Of a stretch of 64,000 nt of DNA, positions 57,402 through 64,000 are shown piece by piece; the stretch's first letter is position 1, and each line of letters begins with the position of its first letter. The translations under genes and the position numbers were made by a program. This DNA is from Pseudoalteromonas espejiana DSM 9414. Lineage in GTDB: Bacteria > Pseudomonadota > Gammaproteobacteria > Enterobacterales > Alteromonadaceae. The notes under the pieces were generated by a model. That model was not told the DNA's origin, did no database searches, and saw only the letters and a program-made list of their open reading frames with translations. Location of the stretch: assembly GCF_002221525.1 (NCBI RefSeq), contig NZ_CP011028.1, forward strand, positions 3,173,001 to 3,237,000. Reading direction: 5' to 3'.

Positions 57402-57800
57402 TTACTTTGCAATAAACACAAAGGTTTGCTCGCCTTGCATAACTAGTTGCTGGCCTTGCATTGTAAGCTGTGCGCCCTCTCTTAGAGCCTGTAAAAATTG
57501 CTGTTCAAACTCATCAATATTTGCCCCGCACGACTTACGTGTCATGCCAAGCTTATTAATACTAATGTTGCTACCTTCAAGTTCACCTTCGCCAAAAAAT
57601 TTATTACATCCGGCAAAACCGTTTACTTGCAACGCCTCAATAAAGCTCATTGACGCAGTGTAAGATGCTGGAATAGCTAAACCATCAACCTTTGATAGTT
57701 GCCATTGTGTATATTTTAGCTGCTCAGAGGTCACCGTCCCTGTGGCTGTACAACCAATACATAAACCGATTAAAAGCATCGGTATCGCTGCTAATTTCAT
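57402..57800 (-). CDS. META-domain (HslJ-like) probable lipoprotein
   Basis: 132 residues: signal sequence with an imperfect lipobox (GLCIGC) and a META domain (YTQWQLSKVDG, NGFAGCNKFFGEGEL, MTRKSCGANIDEFEQQFLQAL). HslJ-like META proteins are envelope proteins linked to heat or novobiocin tolerance in E. coli. Role unknown. Monocistronic; it ends upstream of the thi riboswitch on the same strand, so read-through into it is not relevant. Confidence 0.85.
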   Translation of the reverse strand: MKLAAIPMLLIGLCIGCTATGTVTSEQLKYTQWQLSKVDGLAIPASYTASMSFIEALQVNGFAGCNKFFGEGELEGSNISINKLGMTRKSCGANIDEFEQQFLQALREGAQLTMQGQQLVMQGEQTFVFIAK

Positions 57801-57911
57801 GCTATTACTAACTAAATATTTAATTGCGGTAATAGTAACAATTTTTATACGGTTTTTCCGTTAAAAATGCATGTTTTAAATGTAAATTTTTGTTCTATGG
57901 TAGTTTAAAAG

Positions 57912-58325
57912 TTAAACAGCTAAATTTAAGTCTGAGTTTTTAAATAAATTATCCATTTCTGGGGGCAAAAATGGGCGGCCTTTTTCGTTAACCGATGTAC
58001 CAATTACTCTTGCTTGCAGCATTACTTTTTCATCGCTTTTGCGCACAATTGCTTGCTTAAACGCAAACTTTAAGCGACTTATACGCTCAGGCTCTACTGA
58101 TACGTAAAACTCATCTTCAGGCACAAGGGAGTGCTTGTAATCAACTTCACTGCGTATTACCACTAAATTAACTTTTTGTTTTGCAAGCAAAGCAAAATCA
58201 ACACCATTGGCAAATAAAAATTCATGGCGTGCGTGCTCTAAATAATTAAAATATACACTGTTATTTACAATTCCTTGTAAGTCACATTCGTAATGGCGTA
58301 CTTTAAAGTCAACTTTAAAGGTCAT
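57912..58325 (-). CDS. Acyl-CoA thioesterase (4HBT, YbgC/FadM-like)
   Basis: 137-residue hotdog-fold thioesterase. The family active-site segment HYECDLQGIVNNSVYFNYLEHAR has catalytic Asp15, followed by FEYRxV-like strand VVIRSEVDYKHSLVPEDEF. Closest in kind to YbgC/FadM short thioesterases; the acyl substrate cannot be told from sequence. Divergent from the TonB receptor gene. Confidence 0.88.
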   Translation of the reverse strand: MTFKVDFKVRHYECDLQGIVNNSVYFNYLEHARHEFLFANGVDFALLAKQKVNLVVIRSEVDYKHSLVPEDEFYVSVEPERISRLKFAFKQAIVRKSDEKVMLQARVIGTSVNEKGRPFLPPEMDNLFKNSDLNLAV

Positions 58326-58349
58326 ATTAGTAATCCTGATTATTTAACG

Positions 58350-58355
58350 TATAAT
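58350..58355 (+). promoter_or_regulatory. -10 box of the TonB receptor gene
   Basis: A perfect TATAAT at 58350-58355 with a poor -35 (TTAGTA at 17 bp). It gives a leader of about 65 nt before the ATG at 58428. No Fur box or riboswitch is recognisable in the leader, so iron or thiamin control is not supported. Confidence 0.45.
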
Positions 58356-58427
58356 TGCCGCGTTTATAGCACATGTGTTGAAATAATTGCTACCATACGA
58401 GTCCCTAAAATGGAGTTAAGTAACCCA

Positions 58428-60548
58428 ATGAACTTACGTTTGTCTTTAATTACTGCCGCACTTTTACCGCTAATTAGTGCACCACTTGTAGCTCATGCTG
58501 ATGACAGCGACCTTGAAAGAATCGTTGTAACGGGCGACTTTCAACGTGAAAGCATTCAAACGCTAAGCGCCAGTGCAAGCCTATTCAGCGAGTCTGAAAT
58601 TAACCAGCGTGGCGCAAGTTACTTAGACGAAATGTTAGGTAGCACTGCAAACGTAAACTTTACTTCAGGTGCTTCTCGTGGTCGTTATATCCAAATTCGT
58701 GGTGTGGGACTTCGTTCACAATTTGTAGACCCAATTAACCCATCGGTTGGTTTAGTTATTGACGGCATTAACTACTCAGGCCTTGGTGGTAGCTCATTAT
58801 TATTTGATATTGACCAAGTAGAAATTTATCGCGGCCCGCAAGGCACACGTTTTGGTGCAGATGGCATGGCCGGTATGATCCAAATGGGATCAGCACAAGC
58901 CACCGCCGATCCGAGTTTAAAATTACAAGTGGGTATGGGCACATACAACTCACGTGAGGCAGGCCTTGCAGCAAGTACTGGCTTAACGGATGATACAAGC
59001 GCACGCGTAAGCTACTTTCGTAGAAAATCAGATGGCTATGTAGATAACCTATATTTAAACGACGAAACTCAACAACAAGATGAGCAAGTAGCCCGCTTTA
59101 AATTAAACAGCCAACTTACTGAGCATTTAAACACTGAGTTAAACCTACATTACATTGATATAAACAACGGTTACGATGCGTTCACGCTCGATAACAGCCG
59201 TAATAGTGTAGCCGACGAGCCGGGCCAAGATAACCAACAAAGCTACGCCGTTGGTATTAATAATACCTACACTGGCTTTAATGCCTTTGACGTAAGTTTA
59301 AACCTATCAGCCATTGATACAGAGCTACTTTACAGCTTTGATGAAGACTGGGTATGTAACGATGCAAGCGAGCCACAATTATGTGCGGCAGGCTTACACC
59401 CTTGGGGCTATAGCTACCAAGATACTTACTATCGGGAACGTGATGATAAAGCAGTTGAGTTGCAATTTAATGGAAAGTTAAAAGATTGGGTCTTGGGTGC
59501 GTATTACCAAGAGCGTGATATAGACCTTAACCGTCAACGTAGAAAGTTTGCTGAGTACCAAACTTTTAATTCTCGATATGAAGTAAGTAATACCGCGATT
59601 TACGGCCAAATTGCGAACCCAATAGGTCCTAAAACAACATTAATTGCGGGTTTACGTGTTGAACAATATCAAGGTGATTACACCGACAGCAACGGCTTTA
59701 TTGAAGATACCGACGACGTAATGGTTGGCGGTAAAGTAGCACTTGAGTACCAAGTGATTGATCGCACCATGATCTACACAAGCATTACTCGTGGCTACAA
59801 AGCCGGCGGCATTAACTCAGAAGCACTGGCTAAAGCTAAAGATGAGGGCTTAAGCCTAAGCGCTGATTTTCTCCAGCAGCACACCAGTTTCGATCCTGAA
59901 TATTTATGGAGTGGTGAATTTGGTGTTAAGGGCTCATCACTTGATGACAAGTTTACACTTCGCTTAGCCGCATTCTACATGCACCGTGATAACATGCAGC
60001 TAAAAGGCTGGTTGATAGAAGATCAACAATTTACCAGCTATGTTGATAATGCAAGCTCTGGCAGTAACTACGGCTTAGAAATTGAAGGCAGTTACCAACT
60101 TACTGAAGATTTATTCTTAACCGGTAGTGCAGGTTACTTAAATACAGAAATTGATGACTTTGTTGCTAGGACTGACATCTATCAACCCCCTTTAAACCAA
60201 GATGGTCGTGAGCAAGCGCAATCACCTAAATACCAATACGCATTTAGCGCACGTTATAACTTTACGAATGAACTATACGGGATGATTGGTGTTGAAGGTA
60301 AGGACGATTATTACTTCTCAGATAGTCATAACTCACAAGCGCCAAGCAGCAATTTAGTTAACCTGAGCTTTGGCTACGAAGCTGATATGTGGGCAGTACG
60401 CGCATGGGCTCGTAACGTGTTTGACGAAACAGTACCAACACGCGGCTTTGAGTTTGGTAACGACCCACTTGATGGTTATGCTACACACACCTATGTTCAA
60501 TTAGGTGAGCCAAGAGTAGCCGGCGTAACGTTTACGCTAGAACTATAA
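58428..60548 (+). CDS. TonB-dependent outer-membrane receptor
   Basis: 706 residues: signal peptide (cleaved after AHA, about residue 24), TonB box-like DLERIVVTGDFQ, plug domain (about 45-160: SRGRYIQIRGVGLRSQ, VEIYRGPQGTRFGADGMAGMIQM) and a 22-strand barrel ending in Phe-Thr-Leu-Glu-Leu. Substrate unknown. The next gene cluster (thi) lies nearby on the other strand, but there is no TPP riboswitch here, so a thiamin role is not supported. Start: ATG 58428 gives a standard signal peptide; ATG 58410 is an alternative six codons upstream. An IS remnant begins 7 bp after its stop. Confidence 0.9.
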   Translation: MNLRLSLITAALLPLISAPLVAHADDSDLERIVVTGDFQRESIQTLSASASLFSESEINQRGASYLDEMLGSTANVNFTSGASRGRYIQIRGVGLRSQFVDPINPSVGLVIDGINYSGLGGSSLLFDIDQVEIYRGPQGTRFGADGMAGMIQMGSAQATADPSLKLQVGMGTYNSREAGLAASTGLTDDTSARVSYFRRKSDGYVDNLYLNDETQQQDEQVARFKLNSQLTEHLNTELNLHYIDINNGYDAFTLDNSRNSVADEPGQDNQQSYAVGINNTYTGFNAFDVSLNLSAIDTELLYSFDEDWVCNDASEPQLCAAGLHPWGYSYQDTYYRERDDKAVELQFNGKLKDWVLGAYYQERDIDLNRQRRKFAEYQTFNSRYEVSNTAIYGQIANPIGPKTTLIAGLRVEQYQGDYTDSNGFIEDTDDVMVGGKVALEYQVIDRTMIYTSITRGYKAGGINSEALAKAKDEGLSLSADFLQQHTSFDPEYLWSGEFGVKGSSLDDKFTLRLAAFYMHRDNMQLKGWLIEDQQFTSYVDNASSGSNYGLEIEGSYQLTEDLFLTGSAGYLNTEIDDFVARTDIYQPPLNQDGREQAQSPKYQYAFSARYNFTNELYGMIGVEGKDDYYFSDSHNSQAPSSNLVNLSFGYEADMWAVRAWARNVFDETVPTRGFEFGNDPLDGYATHTYVQLGEPRVAGVTFTLEL

Positions 60549-60719
60549 GCTGTGTGATCTGACGCCGATAAAGTAGACACGGGGTTTTAATTCATTGATT
60601 CATATTGTATGGGACTAGCATTTCCAATCGTCCCATGCATTCACACTGAGTTGTAGTAATTCTCAATATAAAAACGACTTTAATTTGTCATTTCGCTACG
60701 ACTCAGCTCATTTAGATTA

Positions 60720-61339
60720 CTCATCCATTCTTTTCCTACTGAGCAAAAAAACTTTCTGAACAGGCATTATTCCAGCTGTTTCCCTTTCTCGATATGCTAA
60801 TCGTTACACCTAGTTTGTTCAACCACGATATAGTCTCCTTTTCTCTATATTGGCTCCCTTGTTCAGAATCTTTGGCCGTTTGGTTTACGTACATTCCAAG
60901 CCTTCTTGGGTGTTTTAATCACTAAACCCGCTCTATTAATTCGACTTGTTGCCCAGCCTACAACTTTGCGTGAGTATAAATCAAAAATGACACATAAGTA
61001 CTGCCAGCCTTCTTTACAGCGCACCTGAGTTATATCCGACACCCATACACTTTTAGGCTCTTCAACATCAAATTGACGAACAAGTAAGTTCTCTGTCGTT
61101 ATAAAACCCTGCTTTTTATTGCCACTCGTGTAGCGACGCTTACCTGATTTAGAGCGATAACCTACGCTTTGTAATAAACGCTGCACTCTGCCTTTACTGC
61201 AATCATATCCGTCGGCTATAGCGGCTTGCCACAATTTTCTGTAACCAGGTATGCAGTGCTCTTCATTACTTCTTTTTATTAAAAACTGAAGTGATAAATC
61301 ATTTTTCCTGAAACTGGGTTTAACGACTATTTCAGCCAT
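60720..61339 (-). pseudogene. IS3-family transposase OrfB, frameshifted
   Basis: The open part (61339-60863) has the HTH_21 segment (IPGYRKLWQAAIADGYDCSKGRVQRLL) and the start of the rve/DDE core (KSVWVSDITQVRCKEGWQYLCVIFDLYSRKVVGW). It ends NGQRF-stop; the next motif DSEQGSQYREKE...RKGNSWNNACSESFFAQ, which has the family DQGSQY and NCWDNA-type sequences, continues in another frame to a stop at about 60720. A short deletion near 60865 explains the shift. The N-terminal end (KVGYYKWLK) is also out of frame upstream of 61339. Confidence 0.85.
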
Positions 61340-61430
61340 TTGTAATACCCTACCTTAGAGACAGATAATTACGCACATAACTTACTTATTGCTTTCTTCG
61401 CCGAAGCGGTCTGATGGGTATAGTGAAACC

Positions 61431-61610
61431 TTATTCTTCTAGGCTGTCGAAGTAGGACCTCACCTTTTTTAACACGTCGTTCTCCAACTGCACGTCCTCA
61501 AGGTCTTTATATGATTTTTCTGGGCCTTTGTTTTTAAGTGGATTAGCTTCTTCTTTTGAGATCATTTTACTTCTCCAGCTTGATAGCATATAGGGATGAA
61601 TACCGTATTT
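61431..61610 (-). pseudogene. IS3-family OrfA remnant
   Basis: A 59-codon piece reads KYGIHPYMLSSWRSKM...EDVQLENDVLKKVRSYFDSLEE-stop. The first part is the end of an OrfA helix-turn-helix and the second the leucine-zipper-like segment (LEDVQLENDVLKK). The N-terminal half is missing or shifted; a run of seven As at 61604-61614 breaks the frame. Confidence 0.75.
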
Positions 61611-61691
61611 TTTTAGCGGTCATTCTAACGCTGCCGTGTGAGTCTAGCGACCCCTGCACTACTTTTATGGAGTCAGATCAGTAAAACAATG

Positions 61692-61721
61692 ACCTTGTGG
61701 ATTTTACCTGCAAGGTTTTTT
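61692..61721 (+). terminator. Rho-independent terminator, probably of the TonB receptor gene
   Basis: ACCTTG (61692-61697) and CAAGGT (61711-61716) with a 13-nt loop and T6 immediately after. It points rightwards, and the only rightward gene upstream is the TonB receptor 1.1 kb away, on the other side of the IS remnant. Confidence 0.55.
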
Positions 61722-61780
61722 ATGCCTAAATTTTAGCGCAAGTTGGCGTATACATTACGAGTATGTGATTTTAAAAAACA

Positions 61781-61806
61781 AAAAACCCAGCATAAGCTGG
61801 GTTTTT
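61781..61806 (-). terminator. Terminator of rpmB-rpmG
   Basis: Stem AAAAACCCAGC / GCTGGGTTTTT with an ATAA loop, 22 nt after the rpmG stop. Identical to the rpsI terminator at 27141-27166, including the A-rich flank. Confidence 0.9.
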
Positions 61807-61828
61807 ACAATTCTGAAAGAAAACTAAA

Positions 61829-61984
61829 TTACTTGATTTTAGCTTCTTTGAAAATCACGTGTTTACGAGCCTTAGGATCGAACTTTTTGATTTCCATCTT
61901 TTCAGGCATGTTACGCTTGTTTTTGTCAGTAGTGTAGAAAAAACCAGTACCAGCAGTTGAAACTAAACGGATTTTATCGCGCAT
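61829..61984 (-). CDS. rpmG: 50S ribosomal protein L33
   Basis: 51 residues starting [19 protein letters not shown] and ending in IFKEAKIK, the standard gammaproteobacterial L33 without the zinc-binding Cys pairs of the C+ form. It follows rpmB after 11 bp, with GGAAC before the ATG. Confidence 0.97.
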   Translation of the reverse strand: MRDKIRLVSTAGTGFFYTTDKNKRNMPEKMEIKKFDPKARKHVIFKEAKIK

Positions 61985-61995
61985 GATTCAGTTCC

Positions 61996-62232
61996 TTAAA
62001 CTTTTTCGCCGCGAGCACGGATATCTGTAAGTACCGCGTCGATGCCTTTTTTATCGATAATACGCATACCTTTAGTAGTAGTGCGTAGTGTTACAAAACG
62101 TTTTTCACTTTCAACCCAAAAACGGTGTGTTTGTAGGTTAGGTAGGAAACGACGTCTAGTCGCGTTTCTCGCGTGTGAACGGTGGTTACCAACCGTTGGA
62201 CGCTTACCTGTAACTTGACATACTTTAGACAT
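61996..62232 (-). CDS. rpmB: 50S ribosomal protein L28
   Basis: 78 residues, standard length: [54 protein letters not shown] with GGAG precedes the ATG. Order rpmB-rpmG next to radC and coaBC is conserved. Confidence 0.98.
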   Translation of the reverse strand: MSKVCQVTGKRPTVGNHRSHARNATRRRFLPNLQTHRFWVESEKRFVTLRTTTKGMRIIDKKGIDAVLTDIRARGEKV

Positions 62233-62502
62233 GTCTATATATCTCCAATAACTTCGCTCGAGCTTAATTTAACCTAAGGCCATGTATTTGTGCCCTAGAT
62301 AAATCGAAGGGCGCTCTTTATACAGCTTTTACAGGCAAAGATCAAATACTGATCTATCCAACCAGCTCATATGTAAATTTGATAGCGGCTAATTATAAAG
62401 ATCGAAAGCCCTTAGGGAAAGTAAAAACTGCATTTAAATTAAACTAATTTGCTAAAATGCCTCAAACCGCTCATTTTTAACACACTTATTCATCAAGCAG
62501 GG
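62233..62502 (-). other. rpmB upstream region
   Basis: 270 bp between radC and rpmB. Candidate -10 boxes (TATAAA near 62319 and TATAAT near 62396 on the minus strand) exist, but neither has a good -35 partner, so no promoter is assigned. No gene seen. Confidence 0.35.
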
Positions 62503-63177
62503 TTAAATCAAGCCTCGCTCAGCAAAAGAAACACAGGTTTCTCCTCCCACAATGATGTGATCAAGCACATTTATGTCTACCAATTGCAGCGCTTGCTGTA
62601 ATTTATTGGTGATAAGTTTGTCAGCTTGGCTTGGTTCAGCAATACCGCTTGGGTGGTTATGAGCTAAAATAACGGCCGCTGCGTTATTTTTAAGTGCCGC
62701 CTTAACAACTTCCCTTGGGTAAACACTGGCAGAATTAATGGTGCCATAAAAAAGTACTTCATCATTTACTAAGCGGTTTTGGCTATCGAGGTAAAGCACC
62801 ATAAATACCTCTTGCTGTAATCCACGCATCTGAATGGTTAAATATTCGTACACAGCATTGGGGGAATTAAACACAGCCTCTCGCTGGCAGCGCTCTTGCA
62901 TATAACGCTGGCTTAGTTCAAGTACAGCTTGTAACTGCACATATTTAGCCATGCCTAGACCTTTTTGCGCACAAAACTCATCTTGGCTGGCATTAAATAA
63001 ATTATGCAGTGTTTTATTCTCGTTAAGTAAGTGTTGGGCAAGCTCTATCACATTCATTCCTGGTAACCCAGTACGTAAAAATATAGCCAGTAACTCAGCA
63101 TCAGTGAGCGCTTTAGGGCCTTTTGCAATTAATTTTTCACGTGGGCGCAGTGAATTAGGTAACGATGTTAATTGCAT
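62503..63177 (-). CDS. radC: RadC family protein (JAMM/MPN domain)
   Basis: 224 residues: N-terminal helix-hairpin-helix region (LRPREKLIAKGPKALTDAELLAIFLRTG) and a C-terminal JAMM domain with zinc ligands in HNHPSGIAEPSQAD and the upstream Glu. Once thought a DNA-repair protein; its biochemical function is not settled. Divergent from coaBC. Confidence 0.95.
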   Translation of the reverse strand: MQLTSLPNSLRPREKLIAKGPKALTDAELLAIFLRTGLPGMNVIELAQHLLNENKTLHNLFNASQDEFCAQKGLGMAKYVQLQAVLELSQRYMQERCQREAVFNSPNAVYEYLTIQMRGLQQEVFMVLYLDSQNRLVNDEVLFYGTINSASVYPREVVKAALKNNAAAVILAHNHPSGIAEPSQADKLITNKLQQALQLVDINVLDHIIVGGETCVSFAERGLI

Positions 63178-63322
63178 TATTCATCCTTGATGATTAAAAA
63201 ACAGTCATATAACTGTAATGCAAATTTTAAAATTAGCCTGATTATTTAATCTTAAAAACTTAGCTCAAAGCACAAAGATTTGTTATTTTAGCCTGCATAT
63301 AAACTCAAGCTGAAAAACACTC

Positions 63323-64000
63323 ATGACTAACTTAACAAACAAAAAAATTGTCCTTGGCATAACCGGCGGTATTGCAGCCTATAAATGTGCAGAGCTCGTT
63401 AGGCGCTTAAAAGACGCTGGTTGCGAAGTAAAAGTCGTTATGAGCGAATCAGCTAAACACTTTATCACCCCGTTAACCATGCAAGCTGTAAGTGGCGAAA
63501 TGGTGTCTGACTCATTACTTGACCCATCTGCAGAGGCGGCAATGGGCCACATAGAATTTGCCAAGTGGGCTGATTTAATTTTAGTGGCGCCTGCAACCAG
63601 CAATACTATAGCTAAAATGGCCGCAGGTATTGCCGATGACTTACTCACTACACTGCTATTGGCTACACCAGCAAAAGTAGCCGTAGCGCCTGCAATGAAC
63701 CAGCAAATGTATGCACACCCTGCTACACAGGCTAATTTGGCAACGCTTAAATCTCGCAATGTACTAATTTGGGGTCCAGGTAAAGGCGAGCAAGCGTGTG
63801 GCGATGTAGGCGCTGGGCGCATGTTAGAACCACACGAACTAGTCGCACTGTGCACAGCCACAGAGCAGCCACAAATACTAACGGGTAAAACACTTACCAT
63901 TACCGCAGGCCCAACACGTGAGCCACTTGACCCTGTGCGTTTTATATCAAACCACAGTTCAGGAAAAATGGGCTATGCCCTTGCACAAGCCGCATTAGAG
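63323..64000 (+). CDS. coaBC: Bifunctional PPC synthetase/decarboxylase CoaBC, 5' part
   Basis: 226 codons are visible, still open at the window edge. The CoaC flavoprotein domain has [40 protein letters not shown] and the PAMNQQMY active-site motif with ACGD downstream; the CoaB domain begins near 188 ([26 protein letters not shown]). The enzyme couples cysteine to phosphopantothenate and decarboxylates it on the way to coenzyme A. Ribosome-binding site weak. Confidence 0.95.
   Translation, partial: MTNLTNKKIVLGITGGIAAYKCAELVRRLKDAGCEVKVVMSESAKHFITPLTMQAVSGEMVSDSLLDPSAEAAMGHIEFAKWADLILVAPATSNTIAKMAAGIADDLLTTLLLATPAKVAVAPAMNQQMYAHPATQANLATLKSRNVLIWGPGKGEQACGDVGAGRMLEPHELVALCTATEQPQILTGKTLTITAGPTREPLDPVRFISNHSSGKMGYALAQAALE

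Larger units (their letters stand above)
60555..61680 (-). mobile_element. Decayed IS3-family insertion sequence
   Basis: About 1126 bp bounded by imperfect 30-bp terminal inverted repeats that share TGATCTGAC, AAAGTAG and GGGG (60555-60584 and 61651-61680 reversed; about 22 of 30 match). Inside are remnants of OrfA and OrfB in the IS3 order. No clear target duplication: flanks read GTG and GTA. Several frameshifts and stops make it non-functional. Confidence 0.85.

Noticed and set aside
58293..58427. Longer N-terminus for the TonB receptor beginning at 58293
   Set aside because: It overlaps the divergent thioesterase gene and puts 45 residues before a normal signal peptide; the -10 box at 58350 lies downstream of that start.
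58350..58427. Fur box or TPP riboswitch in the TonB receptor leader
   Set aside because: Neither a GATAATGATAATCATTATC-like dyad nor thi-box blocks are present.
61743..61937. 64-codon plus-strand frame
   Set aside because: Antisense to rpmG and its terminator, no ribosome-binding site, no family resemblance.

Overview
The window looks like a chromosomal segment of a marine gammaproteobacterium, most likely Pseudoalteromonas or a close Alteromonadales relative. The basis is low-to-moderate GC, gammaproteobacterial gene orders (mla/lpt/rpoN/ptsN/rapZ cluster; rsmI-lpoA-yraN-diaA-dolP; rplM-rpsI, petABC, sspAB; zapE/zapG/degQ/degS; rpmB-rpmG-radC-coaBC) and the protein sequences. The genus is an inference from familiarity and was not tested by a search. 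Almost everything is core genome. I see no prophage, CRISPR array, tRNA or rRNA; the only mobile element is a decayed IS3-family copy.

Layout. 1-1.7 kb: start of the division/cell-wall operon read leftwards (mraZ, rsmH, 5' part of ftsL), with a five-repeat MraZ-type operator. 2-5 kb: YqjD/YqjE-like membrane proteins, then leftward glutathionyl-hydroquinone reductase and pirin genes. 5-11.4 kb: a large Cache-PAS-GGDEF-EAL protein, a LysR regulator, a YihY-family membrane protein and an MscS channel. 11.5-17.8 kb: a transport module with a glutamate/dicarboxylate symporter, an outer-membrane porin, a histidine kinase carrying its own periplasmic solute-binding domain, and an NtrC-type sigma-54 activator. 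A GG-N10-GC sigma-54 promoter motif and a foldable RNA leader precede the symporter. 18-23 kb: rnpB and rsmI leftwards, lpoA-yraN-diaA-dolP rightwards. 23-28 kb leftwards: rplM-rpsI, petABC, sspAB. 28-32.7 kb: zapE against zapG, degQ, degS. 32.7-37.4 kb leftwards: mlaFEDCB-ibaG-murA. 37.6-45.5 kb rightwards: yrbG, kdsDC, lptCAB, rpoN, hpf, ptsN, rapZ, ptsO. 45.6-50.6 kb: mgtE, a secreted zinc metalloprotease, fbp. 50.7-57.3 kb leftwards: thiC-thiO-thiS-thiG-thiDE-thiF under a TPP riboswitch. 57.4-64 kb: META-domain protein, thioesterase, TonB receptor, IS3 remnant, rpmB-rpmG, radC and the 5' part of coaBC.

How parts work together. The mla and lpt clusters diverge from one intergenic region and serve outer-membrane lipid asymmetry and LPS export. 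The thi operon makes the thiazole and pyrimidine halves of thiamin and joins them. The 11.5-17.8 kb module can be read as one circuit: the kinase senses a periplasmic ligand, phosphorylates the activator, and the activator drives sigma-54 transcription of symporter and porin; RpoN itself is encoded at 42 kb.

Most interesting signals: (i) the predicted hairpin of three stacked helices between the sigma-54 promoter and the symporter, (ii) a strong Rho-independent terminator hairpin lying inside the first codons of ptsN just after hpf, (iii) five exactly 10-bp-spaced TGG repeats upstream of mraZ, and (iv) an IS3 remnant that appears to separate a TonB receptor gene from its terminator.
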